From positions 62,001 to 126,000 of the forward strand of contig NZ_JAUFQO010000005.1 of NCBI RefSeq assembly GCF_030409835.1: DNA of 64,000 nucleotides. Direction: 5' to 3'. The position numbers were made by a program, and so were the translations under genes. The stretch comes from Lutimonas halocynthiae (GTDB taxonomy: Bacteria > Bacteroidota > Bacteroidia > Flavobacteriales > Flavobacteriaceae). Below the pieces are notes generated by a model, which searched no databases, was not told the origin of the DNA, and worked only from the letters and a program-made list of their open reading frames with translations. Of this stretch, positions 8,633 through 17,808 are shown one piece after another (position 1 is the stretch's first letter; each line of letters opens with the position of its first letter).

Positions 8633-10288
8633 ATGAAAACATATTTTTTCTTAATTATTGGCCTTGCAATTCTGTTTTCGAGCAATCAAAACCTACCTGC
8701 TGAGTACTTGATTCAAAACGGAACTATTATTGATGGCCTTGGAAATCCAGCTATTAAAGGAGATGTATTGATTCGAAATGGTAAAATGGAATTGGTAAAG
8801 CCAGGAGATAAAGTTGACGCTTTAATAACTATCGATGCAACCGGATTGGTTGTTGCTCCCGGATTTCTTGATATTCACAATCATTCAGATTGGAGCATAA
8901 ACAATCCTAAGAACAGATTAAATGAGACTTATATTAAACAAGGTGTCACAACCATAGTTGGAGGGCCTGATGGTTATCATTCTCCGAGTACTATACAACG
9001 GTTGATTAATGCTTTTAATAAAAATGGTATTGGTACAAATGCAGCTTTTTATGTTGGTCATAATGGGATTCGTAAAGAAGTGATGAAGAATGACCAGAAG
9101 CGCCCACCAACGGATGAAGAATTAGAAGAAATGAAGGCTTTAGTGAGAGAGGGAATGGAAATGGGAGCAGTTGGCTTATCAACAGGTCTAATGTACGAAC
9201 CAGGAAGCTATAGTGATACTGAAGAGGTTATTGCATTAGCCAGGGAAGTTGCTCCATATAATGGCATTTACGATTCTCATGTTCGAAATCCAGTACACGC
9301 TTTTGTCAAATCACATAGAGAAGTCATAGAAATCTCTACTAAAGCAAATATTACAGGAAAATTAGGTCACCTCAAAGCGGTGGGTTTGCATAATGAAGGA
9401 GCCATCTCGGAAATAATAGAAATGGTAGAAGAGTATAGAGGGAAAGGTTATGAAATTGTTTCAGATCAATATCCCTATGATGGAGCTCAAACAGAAGTTT
9501 TGGAAGGCATTATTGTAATTCCTTCTGCAATGAAAGAAAGTCGAATCCTCGAGAATCTTTTGAACAATGGCAAACTAGATGATGCCAAAAGCTTATTGAA
9601 ACCAGTTTTGAATGATAAGCTAATTAGATCTCAAATAAAGGAAACTAGCGAAAATGGAGAAAATGAAGGTTTCGCCTGGTTAAAGGCTACTGGCTACTCA
9701 AGCATGAGAATTACCAATAGTGAAGATTATCCTGAACTAGTTGGCAAGTATCTCTCAGAAATAGCGAAAGAAAGAAAAATGAGTGGTTTTGATTTGGTTT
9801 GTCAATTGATAATTAACGGTAAGGGACCAACAACAATAACTTTGGGAGGAATTAATGAGAATGATGTACAAGCTCTTTTATTGCAACCTTGGAATATGAT
9901 TGTTAGTGATGGTAGGTATGTGAAGCATTCAACTGAATCTGGTGGTCATCCAAGAAGTACAGGCACATTTCCGAGAGTCTTAGGACATTATGCGCGTGAT
10001 CTAAAATTACTTTCATTAGAAGAAGCAGTGCGCAAAATGACATCTTTACCAGCTGATGTAATTGGCTTCAAAAACAGAGGAAGAATTCAAAATGGATTAC
10101 CCGCAGATATAACCATTTTTAATCCGGAGACAATTATTGATAATTCTACTTTCGAGCAGCCGAATTTATATGCAAGTGGCGTAGTACATGTCTTTGTAAA
10201 TGGCATTCCAGTATTATTAAATGAAGAAATGACCGGGAATGCACCGGGTAAGTATTTGAATAGAAAAACGAATGCCGACAAAGAATAG
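8633..10288 (+). CDS. N-acyl-D-amino-acid deacylase family amidohydrolase
   Basis: This 551-residue metal-dependent amidohydrolase has an N-terminal signal peptide (about 1-16). The first metal motif is H82-x-H84 in DIHNHSD, followed by an inserted region, VGHNGIRKEV and SDQYPYDGAQ. Typical D-aminoacylase C-terminal signatures are IVSDGRYVKHS, HPRSTGTFPRVLG and the small beta domain GLPADITIFNPETI. The reaction is release of acyl groups from N-acyl-D-amino acids, for example from peptidoglycan turnover or D-peptides, here in the periplasm. It is full length and seems intact. Confidence 0.88.
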   Translation: MKTYFFLIIGLAILFSSNQNLPAEYLIQNGTIIDGLGNPAIKGDVLIRNGKMELVKPGDKVDALITIDATGLVVAPGFLDIHNHSDWSINNPKNRLNETYIKQGVTTIVGGPDGYHSPSTIQRLINAFNKNGIGTNAAFYVGHNGIRKEVMKNDQKRPPTDEELEEMKALVREGMEMGAVGLSTGLMYEPGSYSDTEEVIALAREVAPYNGIYDSHVRNPVHAFVKSHREVIEISTKANITGKLGHLKAVGLHNEGAISEIIEMVEEYRGKGYEIVSDQYPYDGAQTEVLEGIIVIPSAMKESRILENLLNNGKLDDAKSLLKPVLNDKLIRSQIKETSENGENEGFAWLKATGYSSMRITNSEDYPELVGKYLSEIAKERKMSGFDLVCQLIINGKGPTTITLGGINENDVQALLLQPWNMIVSDGRYVKHSTESGGHPRSTGTFPRVLGHYARDLKLLSLEEAVRKMTSLPADVIGFKNRGRIQNGLPADITIFNPETIIDNSTFEQPNLYASGVVHVFVNGIPVLLNEEMTGNAPGKYLNRKTNADKE

Positions 10289-10521
10289 AGGGTAATCCTA
10301 CTTGTCGAACGTGTAGGAAAAAGATCGTTTTTACTAAAATTTATGCCAAATTACCGGTTCTGCGCAGGCAGACACGGATACAGCGAACTGCGAAGCAATA
10401 TCTAGCTAATTTTGCTAAGGTTAGGTTTCCTTTTATTATTTTAGTTGCTCGAGACAAGCAACTACTGATAGCCGAGACATTAGTTAGCATTAAAGAACAA
10501 TTCTATTTATCTAATAATAAC
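10289..10521. other. Intergenic spacer with two inverted repeats
   Basis: A 6-bp stem TCCTAC (10296-10301) and GTAGGA (10313-10318) lies just after the deacylase stop and may help end transcription, although no T-run follows directly. A second palindrome lies at 10443-10463. The string TTAGTTAGCATT occurs shortly before the next gene. Nothing coding was seen. Confidence 0.4.
10443..10463. repeat. Perfect inverted repeat AGTTGCT-N7-AGCAACT
   Basis: AGTTGCT (10443-10449) and AGCAACT (10457-10463) are exact reverse complements separated by 7 bp. The core GTTGC/GCAAC recurs at several other gene junctions in the window. Confidence 0.6.
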
Positions 10522-11292
10522 ATGAAAGACAATAGTAAATTAACAGGAAAAAACGTTCTCATCACTGCCGGCGCTCAAGGAATTGGAGAATCAATTACCA
10601 AACACTTTATTGATAGCGGAGCTAATGTTGCTATCCACTATTTTTCTAGCGCTGATATTGCAAACCAATTGACGGAATACGCAATTGGTAAAAAGCAAAA
10701 AGCGATTGCTGTAAGTGGTGATCTAACAAAGGAAGCCGATGCGAAGGCATTAGTCGAAAAAACATTGGAAGCATTTGGTGGATTGGACATACTGATCAAC
10801 AATGCAGGCTCACTTGTTGCACGTAAAATGCTGGATGACATGGAGGCCGAGTTCTGGCATAAGGTAATGGACATCAATCTCACATCCATGATGTTTGTGA
10901 CGCGAGCTGCAGCTCCTTATCTAGCGAAAAATGACAACAGCAGTATTGTTAATTTGGCATCACTTGCAGGTCGTAAAGGCGGGCACCCAGGCTCGCTAGC
11001 TTATTCTACTAGTAAAGGTGCTATTTTAACGTTTACACGAGCCCTCTCTGCCGAATTAGGCCCTCAGGGCACAAGAGTAAATGCTGTTGCTCCTGGTCTT
11101 ATCCTTGGAACCTCATTTCACAATACCCATACAACAAAAGAATCAGCGGCTGCAACGACGGCTGGCATTCCGATCCAACGAGCTGGTAATGCAGATGACG
11201 TAGCACGAGCGGTTTTATATCTGGCTTCGGAATACGATGGATTTATTACTGGTGCTACGCTCGATATCAATGGTGGTGTGTACAATATGTAG
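10522..11292 (+). CDS. Short-chain dehydrogenase/reductase
   Basis: This 256-residue classical SDR is of the glucose 1-dehydrogenase or 3-oxoacyl-ACP reductase type. The cofactor motif is modified to T-A-G-A-Q-G-I-G near residue 15. The N-N-A-G motif, the catalytic Ser in SIVNLASLAG and Tyr/Lys in Y-S-T-S-K are present. The C-terminal GATLDINGG motif is intact. It oxidises or reduces a hydroxyl/keto substrate with NAD(P). The substrate cannot be told. It stands alone between structured spacers. Confidence 0.88.
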   Translation: MKDNSKLTGKNVLITAGAQGIGESITKHFIDSGANVAIHYFSSADIANQLTEYAIGKKQKAIAVSGDLTKEADAKALVEKTLEAFGGLDILINNAGSLVARKMLDDMEAEFWHKVMDINLTSMMFVTRAAAPYLAKNDNSSIVNLASLAGRKGGHPGSLAYSTSKGAILTFTRALSAELGPQGTRVNAVAPGLILGTSFHNTHTTKESAAATTAGIPIQRAGNADDVARAVLYLASEYDGFITGATLDINGGVYNM

Positions 11293-11481
11293 TTCCTTTT
11301 TAGATAGAAGAAGAAAACAACTTTTAGCAAACTTGATTTCATTTATTGAAAGTTGAGAGGCTAGGTTTTGTAACAAGAAGAGATGACTTTTTTTTAAGTT
11401 TATTGTTTAATCCAAAATTCAGTAGATTTAAACTTACTGGGTTTCGTTAACAAAACGCGGTACATAATTAAATTTTTAACG

Positions 11482-11595
11482 ATGAAGAATATTAAGTTCA
11501 AAGTGGTTCTTTTAGTAGCTATTTTAATTATCATAATACTGATTTGGATAGAGTTGGCAGTTGGCATATTTGGAACGCCCTTTGCTGGAAATTGA
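11482..11595 (+). CDS. Small single-pass membrane protein, 37 residues
   Basis: ATG at 11482 opens a 37-residue frame ending at TGA 11593-11595. Two Lys-rich N-terminal segments are followed by one transmembrane helix (about 8-25) and the C-terminal motif WIELAVGIFGTPFAGN. I recall very similar short proteins ending in IFGTPFAG(S/N) from other Flavobacteriia, which would make this a real conserved small gene. That is memory, not a search. It is AT-rich upstream, with no Shine-Dalgarno. Its function is unknown. Confidence 0.65.
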   Translation: MKNIKFKVVLLVAILIIIILIWIELAVGIFGTPFAGN

Positions 11596-11659
11596 TTAGT
11601 ATAATGAATGATGTGCCGCCAATAACAAGGGCTGGAAGTAATTAAATTCAAATCATAAA

Positions 11660-12235
11660 TTGGAAGAATTAATCAATAAAATAAAAAGCAGGTTAGCATT
11701 AAGTTCAGAAGCGGAAGAATTTCTTTATTCCATTTCAAAAGTAAAAACACTTCCCAAAGGAGAAGTCTTAATTCGCCAAGGGCAGGTTGTTAAGAGAACA
11801 TTCTTTGTTACATCAGGCTGCTTAAGATCTTACTGTATTGATAAAAACGGAAGAGAACACACCTTACTATTTGCCATTAAAAACTGGTGGATTAGCGATT
11901 ATATAGCTATTCACACTGATGAGCTCGCAACGCTAACTGTAGAATGTCTTACCGAATCGAACATTATTGAATTCAACGCCAAAGAACTGGATGGAATTCA
12001 TGCCCGTTTCCCAGAATTCGAATCTTATCAAAGACATAATTTAGAACGTCACGTAGTGAGTTTACATAAGCGAATTTTGAATCAATTACAATTAAGTGCT
12101 CCAGAGCGGTATGATTTGTTTCTAAAACAATATCCAGACATAGAACAGTACACTCGAAATTATCACATTGCATCATACTTAGGAATCACCCAACAAAGCT
12201 TGAGCCGCATTAGAGTAGAAAAAGTAAAAAAATAG
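11660..12235 (+). CDS. Crp/Fnr family transcriptional regulator
   Basis: This 191-residue regulator has an N-terminal cyclic-nucleotide-binding-like beta roll (KGEVLIRQGQ, TFFVTSGCLRSY) and a C-terminal helix-turn-helix (HIASYLGITQQSLSRIR). It starts with TTG; no ATG is available in frame after the TAA at 11639-11641. The cNMP pocket lacks the classical phosphate-binding Arg/Ser pattern, as usual in Bacteroidota relatives, so the ligand may not be cAMP. It lies just before an MDR reductase gene and a 14-bp palindrome, which is its probable target. Confidence 0.88.
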   Translation: MEELINKIKSRLALSSEAEEFLYSISKVKTLPKGEVLIRQGQVVKRTFFVTSGCLRSYCIDKNGREHTLLFAIKNWWISDYIAIHTDELATLTVECLTESNIIEFNAKELDGIHARFPEFESYQRHNLERHVVSLHKRILNQLQLSAPERYDLFLKQYPDIEQYTRNYHIASYLGITQQSLSRIRVEKVKK

Positions 12236-12240
12236 ATTTC

Positions 12241-12254
12241 TTACCATAGGGTAA
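12241..12254. promoter_or_regulatory. Palindromic operator TTACC-N4-GGTAA
   Basis: TTACC (12241-12245) and GGTAA (12250-12254) are exact reverse complements. The site sits 5 bp after the regulator stop codon. Its centre is about 43 bp upstream of the start site expected from the -7 box at 12277. That is where a Crp-type activator would bind next to RNA polymerase. The link to the adjacent regulator is inferred. Confidence 0.5.
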
Positions 12255-12276
12255 TTTCTACTTGAAACCTTCGCCT

Positions 12277-12284
12277 TAATTTTG
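12277..12284 (+). promoter_or_regulatory. -7 box TAATTTTG of the oxidoreductase operon
   Basis: TAATTTTG matches TAnnTTTG 35 bp before the ATG. No good TTG -33 element is found at the normal distance. A weak core promoter fits activation from the palindrome at 12241-12254. Confidence 0.55.
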
Positions 12285-12319
12285 TATCAAATAATTCTAA
12301 CAGCATAACAGATACAAAT

Positions 12320-13303
12320 ATGAAAGCTTTACAAATATTAAAATACGGTGAATTTAAAGACAGTTTAGCCTTCAACGAAGTAGCTAAACCAGTGGTGCAA
12401 GCCAAAGATGTACTTATTGAAGTTAAGGCTGCCGCGATTAACCCGATCGATAAAAGTATTATCCTGGGGAACTTACAAGGTTTGCTTCCTATTCCGTTGC
12501 CTAGCACTAGTGCTTACGATGTCAGTGGAGTTATAGTTGAAAAAGGAAATGAAGTAACCGATTTTGAAATTGGAGACTTGGTATATTCTCGAGTCCCACA
12601 AGAACAGATGGGGACAATTGCAGAATATGTTGCTGTAACCAGCGATGCAGTTTCAAAGAAACCCGGAAATATTTCTTTCCAAGAAGCGGCAAGTATTCCT
12701 TTGGCCGGGCTAACGGCTTTGCAATCCTTAGAGAATGCCGGGATAAAAGAAAACGACAGAGTTTTGATTCATGCAGGCTCTGGTGGTGTTGGTAGTTTCG
12801 CTATTCAGTATGCCAAAGCTAAAGGAGCTTATGTGTACACCACCACAAGTACTACTAACGTAAGTTGGGTTAAAGAACTTGGAGCAGACAGGGTAATTGA
12901 TTACAAAACCGAAGATTATAAAACCATTGTAAAAGACGCGGATATCGTGTTTGACACACTTGGACAAAACTATACTGCTGAGGCCTTCGAAGTGGTTAAG
13001 AAAGGTGGAATAGTAGTTAGCGTTATAGGACCTTTAGATGAAGCGAGTGCAAAAATGTTTGGAATGGTCGATTACAGACTACCTGTAGAACTAACCAAGT
13101 TAGTGAAAGAGAAAGGAGCTGCTTACAAATATGTTTTTATGCACCCGAACGGTGCGCATTTAGGGGAGATTAAAGCGATGATTGAAGATGATAAAATCAA
13201 GCCAGTCATTGATAAAGTTTATCCATTCGCTAACAGTATTGAAGCGTTCTTGCACCTTGCATCGGGCAGGGCAAAAGGTAAAATTGTCATTGAGATAAGT
13301 TAA
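12320..13303 (+). CDS. NADP-dependent oxidoreductase, quinone reductase-like MDR
   Basis: This 327-residue zinc-free medium-chain reductase has an N-terminal GroES-like fold (AAAINPIDKSIILG, DVSGVIVEKG). The nucleotide-binding loop is VLIHAGSGGVGSFAIQYAKA, and the NADP-type TTTST-VSWVKELGADRVIDY segment follows. Relatives reduce quinones or alpha,beta-unsaturated carbonyls in the cytoplasm. With the Crp-like regulator upstream and a DJ-1/Hsp31 gene 63 bp downstream it forms a probable electrophile or carbonyl stress module. Confidence 0.9.
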   Translation: MKALQILKYGEFKDSLAFNEVAKPVVQAKDVLIEVKAAAINPIDKSIILGNLQGLLPIPLPSTSAYDVSGVIVEKGNEVTDFEIGDLVYSRVPQEQMGTIAEYVAVTSDAVSKKPGNISFQEAASIPLAGLTALQSLENAGIKENDRVLIHAGSGGVGSFAIQYAKAKGAYVYTTTSTTNVSWVKELGADRVIDYKTEDYKTIVKDADIVFDTLGQNYTAEAFEVVKKGGIVVSVIGPLDEASAKMFGMVDYRLPVELTKLVKEKGAAYKYVFMHPNGAHLGEIKAMIEDDKIKPVIDKVYPFANSIEAFLHLASGRAKGKIVIEIS

Positions 13304-13366
13304 ACTAACAAAATATCGAAACCGAGAAATACATTTCAATAGATAACATTTTAAAAAGATAATGAT

Positions 13367-14221
13367 ATGCTTAAAAAATTATTAGGAATTGCTCCAAAGT
13401 TAGAGTCAGACGGCTCTTATAGCCCCTCAAAATTAGCTTTAAAGTTGGGAACTGTTGCCACATCTGATTTTGAAAATATTTCATACACGAAATACCAGGG
13501 GGATAAATCGAAAATATTGGTGATTTTCACCGAACAAAAAAACATGCAGATGCAGAATGGCAAACTGTTTTCTACCGGAAACCATCCCATAGAAGCTTTA
13601 GTACCCATGCTGCATTTGAAAAATGCTGGTTTTGATTTCGAAATAGCCACTCCTACAGGAAAACCAGTGGTGTTTGAAATGTGGGCTTTTCCTGAAAAGG
13701 ATGAATATGTAAGGGCTATTTATAATGAACATAAATCAAGTTTTGAAAATCCTAAAAAACTAACTGATTTTATTGAAAACTCATTCGGTGATACGGCGTC
13801 TTATGCAGCGGTTTTTGTGCCTGGAGGACACGGCTCTATGCTCGGAATACCTCAGGACGAAAATGTAGGAAAAATATTAAATTGGGCTCACCAAAACGAT
13901 TTGTTTACGGTAAGCCTTTGTCATGGGCCAGGTTCATTTTTAGCAACAACGCTCAATAATCAGGATTTTCTATATAAAGGATATGACATGGCTGTGTTTC
14001 CTGATTCAGTTGACAAGCAGACTCCAATGATCGGTTACTTACCTGGTCATATGCCATGGGGCTTAAGTGAAAAACTGAAGAGTCTGGGAGCCAATATTGT
14101 AAACACAAAATCAGACAAAACTGTTTGTTTAGACAGAAAACTCATAACGGGTGCAAGCCCTTTAGCCTCTAACGAATTGGGCAAACTAGCGGCTGAAACC
14201 TTATTGAAAGAACTGAAATAA
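13367..14221 (+). CDS. DJ-1/PfpI family protein, Hsp31/glyoxalase III-like
   Basis: This 284-residue class I glutamine amidotransferase-like protein is of the Hsp31/HchA type. Catalytic Cys185-His186 lie in S-L-C-H-G-P-G, the acidic partner E104 in VFEMWAF, and the oxyanion motif P-G-G-H-G-S-M at 152-158. Relatives convert methylglyoxal to lactate without glutathione and act as holdases. A strong terminator lies 31 bp after the stop, closing the operon with the MDR gene. The pairing supports a role in reactive carbonyl defence. Confidence 0.88.
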   Translation: MLKKLLGIAPKLESDGSYSPSKLALKLGTVATSDFENISYTKYQGDKSKILVIFTEQKNMQMQNGKLFSTGNHPIEALVPMLHLKNAGFDFEIATPTGKPVVFEMWAFPEKDEYVRAIYNEHKSSFENPKKLTDFIENSFGDTASYAAVFVPGGHGSMLGIPQDENVGKILNWAHQNDLFTVSLCHGPGSFLATTLNNQDFLYKGYDMAVFPDSVDKQTPMIGYLPGHMPWGLSEKLKSLGANIVNTKSDKTVCLDRKLITGASPLASNELGKLAAETLLKELK

Positions 14222-14251
14222 AAACAGCTTTCAACATTTTACAAAAGCATT

Positions 14252-14289
14252 AGCGGTTTGGGTTCTTACTCAAACCGCTTTTATTTTTG
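14252..14289 (+). terminator. Rho-independent terminator
   Basis: AGCGGTTTG (14252-14260) pairs perfectly with CAAACCGCT (14271-14279), with a 10-nt loop and a T-rich tract to 14289. It ends the MDR/DJ-1 transcript. Confidence 0.9.
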
Positions 14290-14586
14290 AAATAAGTATC
14301 TTGGTTTATGAAATAATGAAAACGTTTTCTAACAAAGTGTCAGCTATTTAAAACGGATTAGGCATGAGACGTTGTCATAAAAAAATATAAGTCATAGTCA
14401 AACCTTTTCCAGGCATCAAAAAAATGAATCTAAAAGAATATAAACTTTACTAGGGCTCATTTTCTTTTACTAACTTAGTTCTAGCCAATGCAATAAAACA
14501 TACGAACTTATTGTGTTGAATTAAAGCGCAAAGAGCAACTGTTGTAACATTAAAACTTTTGTGTCGTCTTCATATTAAAAAATAAA
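14290..14586. other. Intergenic spacer, non-coding
   Basis: About 300 bp without a credible gene lie between the terminator and the DUF2268 lipoprotein. CAACTGTTG (14536-14544), a small palindrome of the GTTG/CAAC type, occurs 40 bp before the next start. No TAnnTTTG box was found. Confidence 0.4.
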
Positions 14587-15327
14587 ATGAATATACTTAG
14601 AAGCCTTATTTTAGTTATCGCGGTAATATGTATTATTTCCTGCAATTCTAATACGAAGAAATCCCCAATAGCGAAAGTAGATGTTGTCTTTCAAGAAGAC
14701 TCGCTCAAATTTACGGAATCACAAAAAATTTTCATCCGTGAAGTGATAAGCAATTCAGAAGAGGAGGTTCGCAATCTTTTACCGAATCTACCGGATAGTA
14801 TAAAAGTTATTGTTGAAAATGTAGATTGGAATCTTGATATTGTGAATGGCGTAACGGGAAGAACAGAAACTAATCATCCGCCTCTGGTGCTAGTTCAAAT
14901 ATCAAATAATTATCAGGAAGGCGTAATTGATTCGGTATATCAAGGAATTAAAACCACAATTTTTCACGAATTCCATCATTTGTCACGTGGCTGGGCGATT
15001 CAAGACAACAAATTTAGTTATGGAATCCCTAATGCAATGGTTAATGAAGGTTTGGCAGTTGCGTTTACAGAAATATATACAGGAAACATAAATGATGTAA
15101 ACTCCTACCCTAAAGAGGCTGATAGTTGGGTGAAAGAGATATTGGCACTTCCTCTGGATGCAGATTATGCTCAGTGGGTAATGGGTGAGCATCCTGATGG
15201 AAGAACATATATAGGATATCGAACCGGAAATTTTTTGGTGAGACAAGCAATGAAAAATTCAGGAAAAAGTATTTTAGAGTTAAGCAAACTGATGCCGAAT
15301 GAAATAATTAAACTAGCTGGCTACTAA
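14587..15327 (+). CDS. DUF2268 putative zinc-dependent protease lipoprotein
   Basis: This 246-residue lipoprotein has a signal peptide with lipobox V-I-C-I-I-S-C19, so it is anchored in the membrane. The metalloprotease motif H-E-F-H-H is at 127-131, and a Glu further on (NEGLAVAFTE) may be the third zinc ligand. The DUF2268 fold is a predicted Zn peptidase of gluzincin type. The C-terminus (YRTGNFLVRQAM) matches the family. The natural substrate is unknown. Confidence 0.82.
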   Translation: MNILRSLILVIAVICIISCNSNTKKSPIAKVDVVFQEDSLKFTESQKIFIREVISNSEEEVRNLLPNLPDSIKVIVENVDWNLDIVNGVTGRTETNHPPLVLVQISNNYQEGVIDSVYQGIKTTIFHEFHHLSRGWAIQDNKFSYGIPNAMVNEGLAVAFTEIYTGNINDVNSYPKEADSWVKEILALPLDADYAQWVMGEHPDGRTYIGYRTGNFLVRQAMKNSGKSILELSKLMPNEIIKLAGY

Positions 15328-15411
15328 TGCTGGCAAAAACTGCATACAACAGGGTATATAGCGCATTGAAAGGCACCAAATACCAAACGTTGTTCAGTAC
15401 ATGCAAATAAT
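15328..15411. repeat. Short junction with CAAC/GTTG arms
   Basis: The 84-bp spacer contains TGCATACAACAGGG near its start and AACGTTGTTCAGTACATGCA near its end. CAAC pairs with GTTG and TGCAT with ATGCA, with unpaired bases between them. It fits the degenerate junction type seen elsewhere in this window. Confidence 0.35.
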
Positions 15412-16842
15412 ATGATTAAAAACACCGCACAACTTCTAGTATTATTAATTACTATCATCTCGTGTACAAATAAAAAATCTGAGTCTGTAAAAGATGAAAA
15501 GCCTAATGTAGTTATCATTTTTACCGATGATCAAGGTTATCAGGACATTGGCTGCTATGGTTCTCCTGATATAGAAACACCAAATTTGGACAAAATGGCT
15601 CAAGAAGGTATAAAACTTACTGATTTCTATGCAGCTCAAGCAGTTTGTTCAGCATCTAGAGCAGGACTTCTTACAGGCTGTTATCCAAATCGTTTAGGAA
15701 TACATGGAGCATTTACGCCGAACAGTTATCAAGGCTTGAGTTTATCTGAGACTACCATTGCAGAAATGTTAAAAGAAATCAATTATAAAACTGGGATTTT
15801 CGGGAAATGGCATTTAGGAGATCACCCTGACTTCATGCCTAACAATCAGGGATTTGATGAATATTTCGGTATTCCTTATTCAAATGATATGTGGCCTTTA
15901 CACCCTCAACAAGGACCCATATTTGATTTTGGTCCGCTTCCATTATTTGAAAATGAAAGAATTATTGATACCTTAACGAATCAATCTTCACTAACCACAC
16001 AAATTACAGAAAGAAGTGTCGAATTTATTAAAAAAAACAAGAATGTTCCTTTTTTCTTATATATAGCGCATCCACAACCTCATGTCCCATTATATGTTTC
16101 AGATAAATTCAAGGGAAAATCAAATCGAGGGTTGTATGGTGATGTTATTATGGAGATTGATTGGTCTGTAGGGCAGGTATTAGCTGCATTAAAAGAAAAT
16201 AATCTGGATGATAATACGATCGTTATTTTTACCTCAGATAATGGCCCTTGGCTAAGCTATGGTGATCATGCCGGAAGCGCATACCCTTTAAGAGAAGGAA
16301 AAGGAACTGCTTTAGAAGGAGGACAAAGAGAGCCTTGCATTATTAGATATCCTAAAAAAATTAAATCAAAAAGAGTTATAGATGTGCCAATGATGGCAAT
16401 AGACATCCTTCCAACCATCGCCGAAATAACAGGTGCAAAGTTACCAGATAATAAAATTGATGGCAAAAGTGTATGGGATATTTGGACTGGTAATTCTAAT
16501 CAATCCCCACATGAAGCATACTACTTTTATTATCATGTGAATGAACTACAGGGTATAAGATATGGTAAATGGAAGTTGTATTTCCCACACAGATACAGAA
16601 CATTGAATGGACGAAAAGGAGGTGAAAATGGTCTTCCAGTTGAATATGAATACAATACAATTGACAAAATAGAACTTTATGATTTATCAAAAGACATTAG
16701 TGAAACAACAGATGTAGCTGCTGAAAACCCCGAAATTGTAGAGAAAATCCAATTACTTGGAAATAAAATAAGAGCTGAACTTGGCGATGAATTAACAAAA
16801 AAAGTTGGAAAAGGAACCAGATCAATAGGTGAAACCGAATAA
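15412..16842 (+). CDS. Arylsulfatase-type sulfatase lipoprotein
   Basis: This 476-residue S1-type sulfatase has lipobox T-I-I-S-C18. The metal ligands D39/D40 lie in FTDDQG. The formylglycine motif C79-S-A-S-R (CxxxR class, with Ser rather than Pro/Ala at the third position) is followed by GLLTG. Further conserved parts are KWHLGD, HPQPHVP and TSDNGPW. It removes sulfate from sugars or aryl esters outside the cytoplasm. It needs an anaerobic-type or FGE maturase encoded elsewhere. It is not part of a visible polysaccharide operon here. Confidence 0.92.
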   Translation: MIKNTAQLLVLLITIISCTNKKSESVKDEKPNVVIIFTDDQGYQDIGCYGSPDIETPNLDKMAQEGIKLTDFYAAQAVCSASRAGLLTGCYPNRLGIHGAFTPNSYQGLSLSETTIAEMLKEINYKTGIFGKWHLGDHPDFMPNNQGFDEYFGIPYSNDMWPLHPQQGPIFDFGPLPLFENERIIDTLTNQSSLTTQITERSVEFIKKNKNVPFFLYIAHPQPHVPLYVSDKFKGKSNRGLYGDVIMEIDWSVGQVLAALKENNLDDNTIVIFTSDNGPWLSYGDHAGSAYPLREGKGTALEGGQREPCIIRYPKKIKSKRVIDVPMMAIDILPTIAEITGAKLPDNKIDGKSVWDIWTGNSNQSPHEAYYFYYHVNELQGIRYGKWKLYFPHRYRTLNGRKGGENGLPVEYEYNTIDKIELYDLSKDISETTDVAAENPEIVEKIQLLGNKIRAELGDELTKKVGKGTRSIGETE

Positions 16843-16913
16843 AAACCGGTTTATAAAAATGAATAAACACCATAAAGCTGACTTTTATTCAAACCGTTAG
16901 ATACAATTACAAA

Positions 16914-17771
16914 ATGCAACAGATAAAGCAAATTAAAGTTGGGAATTTAGAATTTGACTGCATCGTAACAGGTGAAGAAAAAAATGAAGCGGTAATTTTT
17001 CTTCACGGATTTCCTGAAACCTCCTTCATGTGGTCAAAAATAATGGAAAAAATAGCTTCTCTCGGATTTTATTGTATTGCTCCAAATATGCGTGGCTATA
17101 GCAAGAATGCTTGTCCAAAAGGAGTGAAGAACTACACGATAGAGAATTTAAGTGCAGATATTCTAAATATTGCAGACGCAGTCAATGTTGATAAATTCCA
17201 CCTTGTTGCCCACGATTGGGGAGCTGGAATTGGTTGGAATATTGTCTATAATAATCCAGACAGGATTATTAGCTGGACTGCTTTATCAATCCCTCATTCA
17301 AGAGCCTTTGGAAAAGCTATTAAAACTGATAAGGAACAAAAAAAGAAGAGTCGTTACATCGGCTGGTTTTTAATTCCAATTATTCCTGAAATCATGTTGC
17401 GGAAGAATGATTTTGAAAAATTCAGAAGATTATGGAAACATAGTTCACCTGAAGAATTGAAAAATTATCTTTCTGTTTTCAAAAGAAAACAATCCTTAAC
17501 AGCTGCCTTAAATTATTACAGAGCAAATTTTGGAAAAGGAAAAAGGAAGCCCATTGGAAATGTTTCAACACCTACTTTATTCATTTGGGGAAAAAATGAT
17601 TTAGCAGTTGGTGCAAAAGCAGCTGAATATAATCATAGGTATATGAAAGGAGATTATACTTTTCTGGAATTAAATGCAGGTCATTGGCTAATTCAAACAA
17701 ATTATCTTGAAGTGGAAACAGCTATTGCAGAACACTTATCCAAATATAAATCTGTAGCTAACAAGGTATAA
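16914..17771 (+). CDS. Alpha/beta hydrolase, epoxide hydrolase-like
   Basis: This 285-residue cytoplasmic enzyme has the HGFPE oxyanion motif (31-35) and an Asp nucleophile D101 in V-A-H-D-W-G-A. That is typical of soluble epoxide hydrolases and haloalkane dehalogenases. The catalytic His is probably in NAGHWLIQTN near residue 260. The cap region has Tyr residues, fitting epoxide hydrolysis. The preceding spacer begins with the palindrome AAACCGGTTT just after the sulfatase stop and ends with CGTTAGATAC. Confidence 0.87.
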   Translation: MQQIKQIKVGNLEFDCIVTGEEKNEAVIFLHGFPETSFMWSKIMEKIASLGFYCIAPNMRGYSKNACPKGVKNYTIENLSADILNIADAVNVDKFHLVAHDWGAGIGWNIVYNNPDRIISWTALSIPHSRAFGKAIKTDKEQKKKSRYIGWFLIPIIPEIMLRKNDFEKFRRLWKHSSPEELKNYLSVFKRKQSLTAALNYYRANFGKGKRKPIGNVSTPTLFIWGKNDLAVGAKAAEYNHRYMKGDYTFLELNAGHWLIQTNYLEVETAIAEHLSKYKSVANKV

Positions 17772-17808
17772 GAAAGAACTTCAATTATTAATACAGCGAA
17801 AATCAAAT

